From contig CAMCSO010000006.1 of the NCBI GenBank assembly GCA_945877545.1, positions 1-40,598 on the forward strand: DNA of 40,598 nt, in the 5' to 3' direction. The notes under the pieces were generated by a model, which worked only from the letters and a program-made list of their open reading frames with translations, was not told where the DNA came from and did not search any database. This DNA comes from Bifidobacterium breve (GTDB taxonomy: Bacteria; Actinomycetota; Actinomycetes; S36-B12). Both the position numbers and the translations under genes were made by a program. Of this stretch, positions 39,241-40,598 are shown in pieces (the first letter of the stretch is position 1; the number at the start of each line of letters is the position of its first letter).

Positions 39241-39828
39241 CTATTCCTTGTCATTCGGCGGGGGGCAGAGGGTTGTGCTGTTGGCAGACTTGGAAGCCGT
39301 GAAGGTAATGAGGAACTGCTTCCAGTCATCGTCGGGGAGTCGCTTAATCGTGACGCCGCGGTCGCCGCGTACTCCAAAGTAATAGTCGCCCTCAGCGTTC
39401 TCCGTAAATTCATTCGGGCCGCAGAGCCCTGTTTCCCCTCCCCTTCCCCCCCCTCCCTCGCGCACATAAGGAAGGAACACCCCGTTGTAGCCCCTTAGCT
39501 TCAAGGTGTCACCGTCGGGGAAACCAAAGACCACCTCGACGTCCTCACCAAACGTCGCCTTCCCTGAGGCGCTTCCTGTTCCCCCGTCCTCGATGGTCCC
39601 CACAATGGACATAGGTGTTGTTTCCAAGTTCACGAGATTGATAGCTGTGCCGCTGTTGTTCACTATTTGAAAGTTCACGCCTTTTATCCTGATCGGTGCG
39701 GCTTCCCGGGGGACACTGGCCGAAGGTGACGCTGCAGGTGCACTTGTCCCGGTGGCTGCGCATCCTGTGAGGAGCCCCGCCAAGAGCAGTCCAAAGGTCA
39801 GGGTCGTGGTGCGGGGTGAGAGTTTCAA
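39241..39828 (-). CDS. Lipoprotein (array member 3)
   Basis: 195 residues from TTG 39828, chosen for AAGGAG 6 bases upstream. Leader LKLSPRTTTLTFGLLLAGLL with lipobox LTG-C23, then a Ser/Ala/Pro linker. The mature domain is beta-rich: FQIVNNSGTAINLVNLETTP, GEDVEVVFGFPDGDTLKLRG and WKQFLITFTAS, with a Gly/Arg-rich loop (REGGGGRGGETG) in the middle. No family was recognised. It ends 17 bases before array member 2. Confidence 0.7.
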   Translation of the reverse strand: MKLSPRTTTLTFGLLLAGLLTGCAATGTSAPAASPSASVPREAAPIRIKGVNFQIVNNSGTAINLVNLETTPMSIVGTIEDGGTGSASGKATFGEDVEVVFGFPDGDTLKLRGYNGVFLPYVREGGGGRGGETGLCGPNEFTENAEGDYYFGVRGDRGVTIKRLPDDDWKQFLITFTASKSANSTTLCPPPNDKE

Positions 39829-39987
39829 CAGGTCTCCTTGGCTCGGTTTGGGGCACAGCGGCATGGATTAACTCAATGGCAACTGCGCTGTGCGTATCGG
39901 GCGCATGAACACAAGGTCAGTTGGCGGTCTCGCCCCTCGTGTCGACTGCCCATCAGGATCCCGCCCTTCCGGAAGCACAACGGACGT
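39829..39987. other. Short intergenic region between lipoprotein genes
   Basis: 159 bases between array members 4 and 3. No clear terminator; member 3's promoter may lie here. Confidence 0.3.
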
Positions 39988-40584
39988 CTAGTTCGATGGT
40001 GACGTGTAAGTCCGCACCGGGCGGATAAGAAGAACGGAATAGGACTTGTCAAACGCGGCCACCGTCCCGTCTTCAAACTGCTGCCACCATGCCACGTCCT
40101 TATTCGAGTCGGAACTCCAGTAACCGACGGCAGAGCCTCCGTCGGCATCGCGACCAAAGCCTCCGATGACATCGCGCTCCGGGTATTCCCACAGGATGTT
40201 CAGTTCCTCTCTTGTCGGGAGGTTCCAGTCGGCTTTTTCTCCACCTGTGTAGGCCGCAGCGCGTGTCATACCATCTTCCCAACTGACCGCTTCGGGGTCA
40301 GTGTCATTCCCGGACCAACCCTTCGGAGCGACCTCGAGAATGGTTGCACCACCAGCACCCGGAACAACACTGATCACCGTTCCCCCACCCGTGCCGGTAT
40401 CACCAACGGCACAGTCGCCGATGCCATTCTCAGCACACATAAGGCCAGCGGCCATCCGTTCCATCGACGCCGCGGGCGACGGCGCAGCTGCACTCCCGGT
40501 CAACGAGGGCGTCCCTCCACCGCAACCGGCGAGCACCAGACTGAAAGCCAATGATGTAACGCACCTACCCAGTGAAATCCCCAC
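39988..40584 (-). CDS. DUF1566/Lcl-domain lipoprotein (array member 4)
   Basis: 198 residues from GTG 40584 with GAAGGG at the very edge of the window. Leader VGISLGRCVTSLAFSLVLAG-C21, almost identical to array member 2. Mature part: CAENGIGDCAVGDTGTGGGT, LEVAPKGW, KADWNLPTREELNILW, GYWSSDSNKDVAWWQQFEDG and LLIRPVRTY, a diverged Lcl/DUF1566 domain in which FLPSSDELN has become NLPTREELN. Probably exported and surface-bound. Paralogue of member 2. Confidence 0.82.
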   Translation of the reverse strand: MGISLGRCVTSLAFSLVLAGCGGGTPSLTGSAAAPSPAASMERMAAGLMCAENGIGDCAVGDTGTGGGTVISVVPGAGGATILEVAPKGWSGNDTDPEAVSWEDGMTRAAAYTGGEKADWNLPTREELNILWEYPERDVIGGFGRDADGGSAVGYWSSDSNKDVAWWQQFEDGTVAAFDKSYSVLLIRPVRTYTSPSN

Positions 40585-40598
40585 CCGGTTTCCCTTCA
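40396..40598 (-). repeat. Duplicated lipoprotein 5' block, copy B
   Basis: Counterpart of 39027-39240; it runs off the window at the ribosome-site end, so the duplicated block may extend further into the promoter. Confidence 0.8.

Overview
The window looks like a chromosomal segment of a high-GC actinobacterium. The evidence is GC-rich codon use, EttA, a group II truncated haemoglobin (trHbO), a DUF5130 protein, a SoxR that sits outside an enterobacterial setting, a tRNA gene without encoded CCA, and many genes whose start codon lies 6 nt after a -10 hexamer, the layout of leaderless actinobacterial mRNAs. Species cannot be told from the sequence alone.

Positions 1-19431 are mostly dense core genome: a 5'-truncated aminopeptidase N, 4-alpha-glucanotransferase with two small downstream genes, a prolyl-oligopeptidase-type S9 peptidase, an MscS channel, a large subtilisin-like lipoprotein, SoxR with a palindromic SoxR box in front of a frameshifted membrane gene and an NAD(P)-binding oxidoreductase, trHbO, and the ettA-thioesterase-hypothetical operon. 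One gene stands apart. A DUF559/AbiEi-type gene (2242-3249) is bracketed by long imperfect inverted repeats and resembles a mobile cassette.

Positions 19432-24769 are a transition zone: decayed small genes, a vapBC module with a 35-bp perfect palindrome over its start codon, an SSB paralogue without the usual DIPF tail, an AAA ATPase/DUF4143 gene preceded by 33-bp tandem repeats, an MFS transporter and tRNA-Arg(TCT).

Positions 24770-40598, after the tRNA, are a low-density accessory region that looks like a decayed genomic island. It holds three more vapBC modules, a dead higBA module, a degenerate tRNA 3' half, an IS3 orfA remnant, a dead Ntn-hydrolase with a stop exactly at its nucleophile cysteine, small paralogous proteins of an unrecognised family around an HTH/coiled-coil protein, and seven predicted lipoproteins or secreted proteins. 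The most unusual is an exported lipoprotein with a complete cold-shock domain (31463-31936). Also notable are a low-GC lipoprotein resembling a nucleotidyltransferase and a run of four minus-strand lipoproteins, two of which share nearly identical 5' ends but diverge toward the C-terminus.

All assignments come from reading motifs by eye. No database search was run.
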